A DNA stretch of 64,000 nucleotides from Paulinella micropora (Eukaryota > Cercozoa > Imbricatea > Euglyphida > Paulinellidae). The notes beneath the pieces were generated by a model. That model saw only the letters and a program-made list of their open reading frames with translations, was not told the origin of the DNA and did no database searches. How positions within the stretch are numbered: position 1 is the stretch's first letter; each line of letters starts with the position of its first letter. Of this stretch, positions 50,383-59,400 are shown piece by piece. The position numbers were made by a program, and so were the translations under genes. The DNA is taken from assembly GCA_019918135.1 (NCBI GenBank), contig WBZZ01004751.1, positions 146,001 to 210,000 on the forward strand, given 5' to 3'.

Positions 50383-50904
50383 CTAGGGGGGGGGTGGAGA
50401 GTTCAAAGAGCGTCCTTCGTTGCTACCTTGGTTACTTGCTTGCACTAGCATTAGGCCGAATTCTTATCACCTCTGGCTTTTTTTTAAGCAAGGAAGCACA
50501 ACAAGAGCAGATGTTTTTTTTGTTCTTACTTATTTTTTAAAGGCGGTCGTACAAAGAAAAAAAATAAAGAAGAAAACCAGGCGCGCACGGTTTGACATTC
50601 TTTCTACATAACTCCAAACTCGTCACCTGTCAACCAACAAAACGAAAAAAAAAGAAAAAAAAGAGAGAGAGAAATAGAAAGGGGGGGGGCCGTGAGAGGC
50701 ACAATACGAGAAGGGGGGGGCCACGGAAATAGCAGGCGAAAAAAAACCCCTCCCACCTCCCTTGGCCTGCCATTATATAAAAGAAAGAAAGCTTTTCCAT
50801 TAAAAAAGAAGAAAGTGGTTTTGTACAAAGAAAAAGAAAAAATAGTGGCAGCGCTTTTTTTTCCTGTTGATTTTGCTCTTGATTTTCGCTGTTTTTTAGA
50901 GCGC
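50383..50904. other. Gap before the YC..FW.SW paralogues
   Basis: G9 run near 50,385, G runs near 50,682 and 50,713, T/A runs at 50,478 and 50,530, and A-rich stretches. A TATA-like tatataaaag at 50,774-50,783 lies about 122 bases before ATG 50,905. No gene. Confidence 0.5.
50774..50783 (+). promoter_or_regulatory. TATA-like box (tatataaaag)
   Basis: Good TATA match about 122 bases upstream of ATG 50,905; would imply a leader of roughly 90 bases. Confidence 0.4.
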
Positions 50905-52302
50905 ATGGCCACTATGCCGGAACCGTTCAGCCCCGAGCTCTGGCAAGAGTACCTAAAGCATGAACATCCTGTTAACCGACAGTGCACGGGTGCGGGCAAG
51001 TACAAGAGACTGCTGGTTAACGAAACAACCAGAAACGTCCGGACAGAAGATGCCACTGGCTGCCCGAGCTGTGCCGCTGACCGCAGGTGCAGAACGCGTT
51101 TTGCCAGGTTCGCCGTGGGCCTAAAGGCAGAACTTACCGTCCCAGGAGGCTCAGCCCAGTACCAGGCCGTGTATGCGTGGGTCCGGCGTGACGGTTGTGG
51201 GGTTGCCTTCAAAGCGACCGAGGCCAAAGCCAAGCCTCCGGCACAGCTGGTTTACTTTAACGGCCAAGCCCAACCGGCCAACATCCTCGCTTTTGTGCAG
51301 CAGCTGCAAGCCCTGCCAGGACAAGTTTTGTGGCACGACTTGGACGGGTATTGTACGGAAGGCTGGCATTTCTGGAACAGTTGGGGCGCCCGCGGCGTCG
51401 TCTGGGACCCAAGGTTGTTAGCAGCGTGTTTGGCGCGGCACACGTGTGCTGCTGCAGTGCTAGAAGCCCGTCCCGCCAAAAAGAAAAAAATGAATGCAGC
51501 CACGCGTGAATGTCTGCAGCTGCCCGTACACCTGCTCAAACGCCTATCGCTGAAATCGGACAATGCAAGAGAGAGGGTCTACCACGTTTCTAGTGTTCGT
51601 GTCCAGGCCGGCCAGGTCGTGCTCGAGTGCCAGGCAACGGACGGCAAAGAAACGAAAACTGTGCCCTGCGACAGCTTGACGCCCTCTCAACTCGCAGGCG
51701 TTGGTGCCCTGAAGCTATCCAAGCAGGACCAACGCTGTGCAGTCAGGCTGGGCTTCTGGAAATCTTGGCCCAAGAACCTACAACCCCTGTGCGCCTGCCC
51801 GCAAAAGTTCGAGGCCGCCCTCGGCGAGTTCCTGGCACACAAAAAAACCGCGGGCTGCAGCAAACACTGTGAAGAGCACGTGATCGTGAGCTTGCCCCCC
51901 CACGGGGGCTTGATCGAGCTGAAGGCCTACCGCGCCGCGGCGCTGCAGGTCACGATCGGAAACGACGCAGTGGACGTCTACGAATTCCTGCAGGGTAAGG
52001 GTAGCGTTGACCAGGGCTTGTACTGGTTGCAGTACATCAATCAAGCAATCCGTTACAACTTTAACGACTGGCTGGGTTTCCTCGAGTACTGTCCGCTCGC
52101 GCAAAAGCTAGTCCAAGAATTCGAGTCGCTGGTCTACGCCCAGCAAAAACAATATATATGGGAACAGCACGGACAGTTACTGGCACAGCGAATGCCAGAC
52201 AGGCTTAATTATTACGAAAAATGGTCCCCGATCTTGGTGGAGGCACGCGAGGAGGTGCCGGTGTTCAGCTCGCGGTTGCTGGTCGCGTACCAGCAGCACT
52301 GA
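50905..52302 (+). CDS. Unknown repeat protein with YC..FW.SW motif, paralogue 1
   Basis: 465 residues from ATG 50,905. A short Cys cluster (CPSCAADRRCRTRF, about 52-65) is shared with the next gene. Then two or three repeats of about 130 residues, each with a beta-like part and a conserved end: YCTEGWHFWNSW near residue 148 and RCAVRLGFWKSW near 277, each followed by W/L..P.L...L..H....C. A third, weaker unit lies near 365-400 (FNDWLGFLEYC). I do not recognise this domain. It sits 51 bases upstream of its paralogue on the same strand, so the two probably arose by tandem duplication. Intact frame, cytoplasmic or nuclear by composition. Confidence 0.65.
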   Translation: MATMPEPFSPELWQEYLKHEHPVNRQCTGAGKYKRLLVNETTRNVRTEDATGCPSCAADRRCRTRFARFAVGLKAELTVPGGSAQYQAVYAWVRRDGCGVAFKATEAKAKPPAQLVYFNGQAQPANILAFVQQLQALPGQVLWHDLDGYCTEGWHFWNSWGARGVVWDPRLLAACLARHTCAAAVLEARPAKKKKMNAATRECLQLPVHLLKRLSLKSDNARERVYHVSSVRVQAGQVVLECQATDGKETKTVPCDSLTPSQLAGVGALKLSKQDQRCAVRLGFWKSWPKNLQPLCACPQKFEAALGEFLAHKKTAGCSKHCEEHVIVSLPPHGGLIELKAYRAAALQVTIGNDAVDVYEFLQGKGSVDQGLYWLQYINQAIRYNFNDWLGFLEYCPLAQKLVQEFESLVYAQQKQYIWEQHGQLLAQRMPDRLNYYEKWSPILVEAREEVPVFSSRLLVAYQQH

Positions 52303-52353
52303 CATTTGTCGTAACCGCCATGCGAAGGGCATGAAAGAACAAAATCGTATGCC

Positions 52354-53592
52354 ATGTGTGCCCTTACAGAGGACAGCAGAGCACGGACGTTTGAGCGGAA
52401 ATGTTGCGAGCGATGCGCCGCAGAGCGAAAGTGCAGGCTACATTGGGCCGAGTTTCAGCCGACGTTTTCGTTTGATTACAAAAACAACGAATACACTGTT
52501 TGGGGCGTAGTGGTTAGTAAGGACCAGGCCTGTTTTCTCGTTGCCTCCTCCCCGAACGCCGAGAAAATGGCCGTACGTCTCGAAAACAAGATCCAGGACA
52601 ACCCGGCACACGTGCACGACGTGCTGCGTGCCATCAGGCAGTGTCCCGCCAAGCTGTTGTGGAAGGACCTGCAATTCTACTGCTCGGCGGCCTACCACTT
52701 CTGGAGTTCCTGGGGCACTCCATCCCCACCTTGGGACGAGTCGCTGCTCAAGGCCTACGCCGAACACGCGCACCAGGAGGAACCAAACGAATCCAAACAC
52801 CAAAAGTGCTGCAGAAACCTCGAAGCACTGATAGACGACAGCACAGTCAGGCTGCGGGTGCAACCCGGCGTCGGCGCGGCAGAAGAGGTGCAGCTCACCG
52901 GCGCCAAGCTGGTGCTAGATTCGGCCGGCCAACTCGACGTCGAGTTGGCCGGTGACTGTGAAGATGACGGTGATGGTGCCAGGCCCCCGCTGTCCTTCCG
53001 TGGCAAAGATATGTCTCCGGTGCAGCTCGCGGAGCTGGCGGCGGCCGAGGTGGTTTTTGCGGGCACTGACCGGTACTGCCGGGAGGGCTCTCTGTTCTGG
53101 AATTCCTGGCGTTACAGGCCAGAGCGTCTCCAGGGTCCCGCCTACAACGAATTCAACGCAAGGCTAACGAGTTTTCTGCAACACGACTGTCACAAGCTTG
53201 GTTGCCGGAGCAAGGCGTTCTTCGCAGTTCCGTACCAGGACAGACCTGTTAACCTCCAAATCGAGGCAAAACAACGTCCACCGCTGCCTCCTACGTTACA
53301 GATCACGCTCGACTTACAAGGTGTGAGCCTGGAGCAGTTTCTGTTGGACGAAGACTGTTGGAGGCGCTATATCGCAATTTCGCGACAATACAAGAACAAA
53401 GGCGCCTGGCTCAACGTCGGGTCGTACTGCCGGCGGGGCCCGGCTCTGATCAGAAGTCTGGAACGCCTGATTAAGCAGGCCAGAGATTTACCTTTTCTGG
53501 AGGCAATAGATTATGCGCATAGTATAACAGATGCTCAGCCCCCCGATGACATAGGGGATCTTGACGACTACGATTGGGAAGGCCTGGAGTAG
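52354..53592 (+). CDS. Unknown repeat protein with YC..FW.SW motif, paralogue 2
   Basis: 412 residues from ATG 52,354. It starts close to the shared Cys cluster (CCERCAAERKCRLHW), lacking the first 40 residues of paralogue 1. Repeat ends are YCSAAYHFWSSW near residue 108 and YCREGSLFWNSW near 240, with a third weaker YCRRG near 355. An acidic patch (GDCEDDGDG) and acidic tail (DDIGDLDDYDWEGLE) are specific to this copy. Stop TAG, then a T7A7 palindrome at 53,604-53,617. Function unknown; Trp/Tyr/Cys conservation suggests a structural or ligand-binding core rather than low-complexity repeats. Confidence 0.65.
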   Translation: MCALTEDSRARTFERKCCERCAAERKCRLHWAEFQPTFSFDYKNNEYTVWGVVVSKDQACFLVASSPNAEKMAVRLENKIQDNPAHVHDVLRAIRQCPAKLLWKDLQFYCSAAYHFWSSWGTPSPPWDESLLKAYAEHAHQEEPNESKHQKCCRNLEALIDDSTVRLRVQPGVGAAEEVQLTGAKLVLDSAGQLDVELAGDCEDDGDGARPPLSFRGKDMSPVQLAELAAAEVVFAGTDRYCREGSLFWNSWRYRPERLQGPAYNEFNARLTSFLQHDCHKLGCRSKAFFAVPYQDRPVNLQIEAKQRPPLPPTLQITLDLQGVSLEQFLLDEDCWRRYIAISRQYKNKGAWLNVGSYCRRGPALIRSLERLIKQARDLPFLEAIDYAHSITDAQPPDDIGDLDDYDWEGLE

Positions 53593-53932
53593 AACGACCA
53601 TTCTTTTTTTAAAAAAACAATACAGAGGAACGGAGGTTTCAAACTCGGTCTCAGAGCAAAAAGCACGGCCGCCCTCCCAGACTTTTTTGGCTAGCTGTGT
53701 TTTTTTTTCCACCGACAAAAGAAATTAAAAGGGAATCGAGAACCTTTATTTAGCCTAGCACCAACCATTTCCAGCCACAATTTGTAGCAAGCTCTTGCTT
53801 CCCACCCTCTCTCTTTTTGTTTCTTGTTTCCTGTGTTTTTTTTGTGTGCACCCAAACACCCCCGCTTCCGCCCCATCCTCCCCCCTTGCCTTGTTTTTCC
53901 TGTGTTTTTTTTGTGCCGGTCCTCTCTCTCGG
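53593..53932. terminator. Convergent 3' gap with T7A7 palindrome
   Basis: T7A7 at 53,604-53,617, about 11 bases after the stop of paralogue 2. Two similar patches (tttcctgtgttttttttgtg) at 53,827 and 53,898 form a short direct repeat before the recombinase-like gene end. No gene. Confidence 0.4.
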
Positions 53933-55390
53933 TTAGAAGGACGCCCGGCGGCCCCTGATTTTGGCGCGCGGGCGGACTCCGAGAGGAGGTGGTGTGCGCG
54001 GCCTCGTCACTGAGTGCGCTAAGCCAGTGAAATGAGGGTCGGCGCGCGCCCACTCTCGCGCGACCCACGGCTGCAGCCTAAGCCGTCCATGCTCGTATTC
54101 AAACGAACGACACACGAACTCCAACGCGCGCACGCGGGTGCGCAACGCCTCGCGAAACACCGGGAATTGCACGTACTGGCGTTCGGCCACCTCTAGCGTG
54201 TGCTGCTCGCACCAGGCGAACGTCTCGTGCATCGATTGCGTGTTCAGTACGTACGGCAGCCGCGCGCCGAGCTCGGGCGAGGCTACTATCTGTGCTAGGA
54301 ACGTTTCGTTCAGCTTGCGCAAATGGAAGGCATGCAGCGCAGCCGCGCGCGCGCCGCAGTGCTCCCCAAGCACCCGCACTAGCCACGCGTCTAGCCGCGC
54401 GGGAGGCACCGTCGGCGTCTCGTCGTGCGGCAGCCGCGCACAGAAGGGCAAACCAGTGGCCACCGTCAGCGCGGGGTCCGCGCCGAGCGGGTAGCGCTCG
54501 CAAAACACAAAGTCCGACGCGCCGAGCGCCACGCCCCACCGCCGCCACTCGTCCAGCACCCTCGCCAACAGCGGCACCACGCGGCCGCTCACTGCTAATT
54601 GTTGCTGCGGCAGCGGCAGGCGGTAGTGGCGCCTGTAGTAGTAGATCGACGTCTTGTGCCTGCTCGCCGGCTCGAGCGGGTCGCTGAGGTCGAGCCACCA
54701 CCGGGAGCGCGACCTGCGCAGCGACGCGCCGAACCGCAGGCGCCGCACGATCTCGGCGCGCGGCTGTGGGCTGAGGGAGGCGAAGCACAGCAGCACCAGG
54801 TCGCGCAGCGCCTCGTAGCGCGCGCGCGCCTGTGCCGACGCCGCGAACGCCCTCACGAGCTCGGCGCAGGGCGCCCGCGCGCCGTACTGGGTCACGAACC
54901 TGCCGCCCGCGACGGTCCGCGCCGCAACGAGGTCCCAGAACGTCAGCTGCAAGTGTCGTTCTTTCGGGTGGTACGCTACCTCTGCACTGGACAGCAGGCG
55001 CAGCTGCCGCAGGACGGGCGTGAAGATGGCCAGGCAAACGGCGCGCAGGTCAACCGCGCGCCGTGGGTGCGGCAGCGCGGCGTACACGACGATGGGCCTG
55101 AGATAGGAAACGGCCAGGTGGCAGCCCTCCCAGCTAACGTCGTCTTGTGTTTGCAACTGTCGGACCCACCTGCGCAACAGGCCCCGCAACGTCGTGCGCC
55201 ACACTCCGTACTCTGTTTCAAAGAACAGCTGCTGCAACTTCCTTCTTTTCGCAAAATGCAGGAAATGTCTCGCGGCCTCACAAGATTGCTCGGCCGAGCG
55301 GACGCTGCGCACCGGACCCCAGCGCTCCGCATTGAAGGGCCTAGCCGTCACGAACCGGACGAACGACGCAAACTCAACTGGATCGCTCAT
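53933..55390 (-). CDS. Possible tyrosine recombinase / integrase
   Basis: 485 residues from ATG 55,390. The C-terminal half has the order of a tyrosine recombinase core: ALRDLVLLCFASLSPQPRAE, then IVRRLRFG, fits box I with its Arg. HKTSIYYYRRHYRLPLPQQQ fits the beta-hairpin Lys region. HAFHLRKLNETFLAQIV fits box II (H..R...T.l), and VLNTQSMHETFAWC is the position of the lGHs...T segment, with a Tyr (ERQYVQF) 15 residues later. Histidine positions are imperfect, so this is a tentative, pattern-based call. It is the last gene before the composition change at about 55.6 kb, where an integrase would be expected. N-terminal 180 residues unknown. Frame intact. Confidence 0.4.
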   Translation of the reverse strand: MSDPVEFASFVRFVTARPFNAERWGPVRSVRSAEQSCEAARHFLHFAKRRKLQQLFFETEYGVWRTTLRGLLRRWVRQLQTQDDVSWEGCHLAVSYLRPIVVYAALPHPRRAVDLRAVCLAIFTPVLRQLRLLSSAEVAYHPKERHLQLTFWDLVAARTVAGGRFVTQYGARAPCAELVRAFAASAQARARYEALRDLVLLCFASLSPQPRAEIVRRLRFGASLRRSRSRWWLDLSDPLEPASRHKTSIYYYRRHYRLPLPQQQLAVSGRVVPLLARVLDEWRRWGVALGASDFVFCERYPLGADPALTVATGLPFCARLPHDETPTVPPARLDAWLVRVLGEHCGARAAALHAFHLRKLNETFLAQIVASPELGARLPYVLNTQSMHETFAWCEQHTLEVAERQYVQFPVFREALRTRVRALEFVCRSFEYEHGRLRLQPWVAREWARADPHFTGLAHSVTRPRTPPPLGVRPRAKIRGRRASF

Positions 55391-56452
55391 CGCAGCATTA
55401 AGAAAAAAAAGTTCTGCTTAATTCTCTTTGGGACTGTGCTTTGAGAAAAACGAACAAATATTGTCTGCATCACTCCTAGCCAACGGATCGATCGGTACAA
55501 GTGTGCCGGGAATGGGCAGGCGATAAAAAAAGAGCAAGCGAAATAAGAGGGTCTAGGGTTTTGGTTCGCGAGGGTAGCTGGGGCTCCCACGGCCGCCCTT
55601 CAATGTATAGGAGAAAAAACATTCAAATTTCCCTATGTACCCAAAAAACTGGATAGTCCGGCCCGTTTTTTGTGAAGCGGGAAATTCCCGGAAAGTCAGC
55701 TTCATCACCTCACACAGTCGATGTCGGCCGGTCCGATTGATAGTTAGAGAATGTTTTACGTGAAATTGACAGTGTGTGTAAAATATATTTTTTCAAATTT
55801 TACCACAAGGTTAGTTAGTATTGATATGTACATTATATTAATAATTAAAACCTGCTGAGACATAAATAGTTGAATCTCGTGCAAAGCGAACGTCAAATCA
55901 ATACTTATATTAATAAGACACGCCCCTCTGATTTCACATATAGCTTCCCCCAGTAGATTCTGTTGATGGCACTAGACCTGGCACCCTTTTTATTATGAAT
56001 ATTAATAGCTAAACCTCTACTGGAAGCGAAGGGGAAAAGCAATTCAGTAGCCTAGGATGTGACGCGATCATAGCATCTGCTATTAGCGTGTAGCACAGCA
56101 AGAGGTGAGCTTGACAAAAAAAAAAGATAGATAGCGAGGCCGCGAGTCTGTGTGTGTGGAGGGGGGGGGGGGGGGGGCAACAGCAGGAAGAAAAAAAATC
56201 ATTACAACCACAGGGCATTACTACTATTCAAGGCTGCCACTCCTTTTTTCGCCGTCGACTCTATTTTCTCGCTGTCGCCTCATGTTTTCACAGCAACTGA
56301 CTCTATTTTCTCGCTGTCGCCTCATGTTTTCACAGCAACTGCCTGAAAATGAGGGCGTACACAAATGTGGATGGGTGTAGCGTGGCGCTGCTGATTCCGA
56401 GCGCAGACTGGGATGGGAAGCCGCCGTCGCGATCGCCTTGAGTAAGTCATGA
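55391..56452. other. Junction region: GC-rich to AT-rich transition
   Basis: Up to about 55,590 the sequence resembles the left domain. From about 55,600 it is AT-rich (for example tatattaataattaaaacct near 55,835), without C/G homopolymers except a G run at 56,160-56,177. No gene is supported. I see no obvious terminal inverted repeat or target duplication here; the left end of the insert is outside the window. Confidence 0.6.
56243..56341. repeat. 45-bp tandem duplication
   Basis: gactctattttctcgctgtc, followed by gcctcatgttttcacagcaact, occurs twice head to tail with no mismatch that I see. Confidence 0.85.
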
Positions 56453-59400
56453 TTATGATGTTGACTTTTTTGCAGCCATGGTAATGTGACGGCGTTTGTG
56501 TTTGGTCACCCCGCTACCAGCTCGACTGCGCGAAGCGTTGGGCAAATGATAGCGGCATCGCCACTTATCGTTTTCACTGTCGGATTTTCTCTTCTTATTC
56601 AGACAGTGTCTGTCCTTTTTCTTGATGAAGAAGTTGCACCGCACAAAGTTGTCATCTTCGCCTCCTTCACTCCACTCACTGTCGGTGCTTGCCTCTTTGC
56701 CTTCTTCCTCGCTCCCTTCTTCGTCATCTTTCTCCCTCTCTTCTTCTTCATCTTCTTCCTCGCCCTCTCCTTCGTAGTCTTCTTCCTCACTTCCTTCTTC
56801 CTCGTCCTCGTCCTCTTCTTCGTCATCTTCTTCCTCGCTCTCTTCTTCTTCATCTTCTTCCTCGCCCTCTCCTTCGTCGTCTTCTTCCCCACTCCCTTCT
56901 TCCTCGTCCTCTTCCTCGTCTTCTTCGACGTCTTCTTCCTCGCTCTCTTCTTCGACGTCTTCTTCCTCGCTCCCTTCTTCCTCGTTTTCCTTGGCTTCTT
57001 CCTCTTCTTGCTGTTTCTTTTCTAGTTTTTCTCCACCTCCTCCTTCTTTTCGTGCTGCTGCTTCTTCTTCTTCTTCTCCTTCTTCTTCTTCTTCTTCTTC
57101 TTCTTCTTCTCCTTCTTCTTCTTCTTTTTCTTCTTCTTCTTCTTCTTCTCCGTCTTCTTCGTCTTCGTCTTCGTCTTCTTCTTCTTCTTCTTCTTCTTCC
57201 TCTTCCTGTCTTTCTTCCTCTCCTGAATTTGATCTGAGACCGCGCTGTGAATCCTCTGCATCCTGATCGGACCACTCGAGAATCGGACGGTCTGCCGTTC
57301 CTTCTTCTGCATCATCGACGGGAAGTTGACTGTCATGCAGGCTCTGCAAGAAAGCGATCGCTTCCTCATCCAACCTGTTGGCTTCTCCGTTCACTGAGAT
57401 CTCCTTGCATTCCAAAGTCTTACAGACACACTCATAGGCTAGATTCCTAGCTTCTCTTCCCGTGGGAGTTTTCTGTTTGATAGCCCTTATCCAGAATTGA
57501 AATCCAGCAGTGTGTTTCCGCCATATATGAAACAGCGTAGAGGTTATAGCATGTCCCAACTGGACTGGTAGGTCGCTACGGTCCGTAAGACAAACTGACA
57601 TGTTCTTTTGTGGCATAGTATTACACGAAACTTCGCCACGAATGGCCTGGCCGAGTTTGCCCATAAAAGCAAAGAACCGCACTCGAAGGCGCTCTTCCGC
57701 TTTTGGTAAAACATCGCATAGGGATTTGGTTTTACCCTTGAAAGGAATAGGATGGGTTTGTTCATGTATTTCTGGACATCTTGGCCAAACGAACACGGAC
57801 TGCTTGTCGAGAGAGGGATTGCCCAAGCTCCAAAACTCATGCTCATCCCGTTGCCCGTCGTTAACAAAGGTTTCTTTGTACACGCGAAGGCCAACTGACT
57901 GACTGGGCAAGTCCATGCTGTGCTTATGCAGAGCCTTGGCGCCAGCTGTCACAATGCGATAGTTCTGATGTTGGTGTCCCTCCAGCATGACTAGTGAAAC
58001 AGGGCGACCGTGGTACGTTCTTCTTTCACTGACATTCTCGACTACGTAAAACGCCGGCGCCAGACTGAGCAGGCTGCGACAGCTAGATTTGACTCGCGGG
58101 AGGACTCTCGGTATCGGCATCTTTGATGTAATTATCAGCTTGCTGCCTTTTCCAGGGAGCTTGGCAGATTGTAGCCTCGCGGCGGCTTCCTCCGTATGCT
58201 TTTCGTCTCGTTGGAGATACTGGTGTAGGCGGAGTTGTACTGCTGCTTGGCAATCCTCTTCCTTCTCAAAGAGCCGTACATTTTTAGGCAGCCCCAGGGC
58301 CTGGCAATTGGGAGGAAAGTTCTGTAAGGCCAGTCCTCTGACTTTTTTGTTGACTTGCCGCGGCTGCCCAGTCGGACTCATGACTTCTACTTGCTCCTTC
58401 TTGGTTCTTCGGACAGTGGTGAAACCAAACTCCATGTTGGTCATTCGCCACTTATATGTGTCACTCTGCAGCTCGATGGATTGCCCTTGTTTGTCAACTG
58501 GCAGGACCGGTCTTGATCCTTTTCGCAGACAGGAATTGATCTCATGGATGGTTGGCCCCTTGAGTACCACACCAGTTGCGTCGCAAACAAGATCATAACT
58601 GAAGATGTAAAACATCCAAGGGAGATCACCCGCCATTAGACCTATATTTTTCAAGAGGGTTGGCATGTTCTTGAAAGACTTCTTGTTCCTCCACCGCCTT
58701 CCAGTGCATCGCTGGTCTGTCCTCCAACGATACTCAAACATATTCCAGGCCACGCCATCCAGCATCAGAGTCACGCTGACTCTGTCTCTGTAAAGTCTGG
58801 ACATGTTCTCACGGACGGACGCGCTACCAAGGGCGCCTGCCTCCCAAAAATAGCGCACACTTTGTTCCACGGTTTTTCTCATCTCAGCCACGGTGGGAAA
58901 GGGGTTGAGATGGTGTGTGAGATAGAAGGTTGTCTCTGGGCGCGTGTATCCATGTCTGAGTTGTCCTCCTTCGTCGCGCATTGCAGTGTTGACTTCGTTG
59001 TCAGTGCTAGCATGGACGTTCATAGCACAGTCTCCATAACTTACGGTCAGCGAGGAACCCATGTGCAACATCGCTAGAAGCTTATCGTACAACTTGTCCC
59101 TCAGGCAGTATACATAGTTCCTTCCATCTGTACTGGACGTCTTTAGTTCCTTGGCATGCAGTAAGACTTTGCAAAACTCACCAACCTTGTCCTTGTTGTT
59201 CACTTTTAGCAAGTAATCGTCCGAAGGGGTCTGAGCTGCGTATTTAGCCATAAGTACTTCTCCTTCCTGAGTGTTCTCTGACACAGCACCATGCTTGACT
59301 AACAAGTCTTCCGATTTGGGACTCAATGCGCACGCCAGGCCCAAGGTAGCGTCGACGTCAATTGGGTACAGATGGTTCCGTTGTGCATCAGCAGTGACCT

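Noticed and set aside
55555..55575. Telomere-like string (gggtctagggttttgg)
   Set aside because: Single occurrence, not tandem; not evidence of a telomere.
56689..57369. Plus-strand Leu/Ser-rich and minus-strand Arg/Lys-rich frames
   Set aside because: Products of the TTC/GAA microsatellite in the wrong frames.
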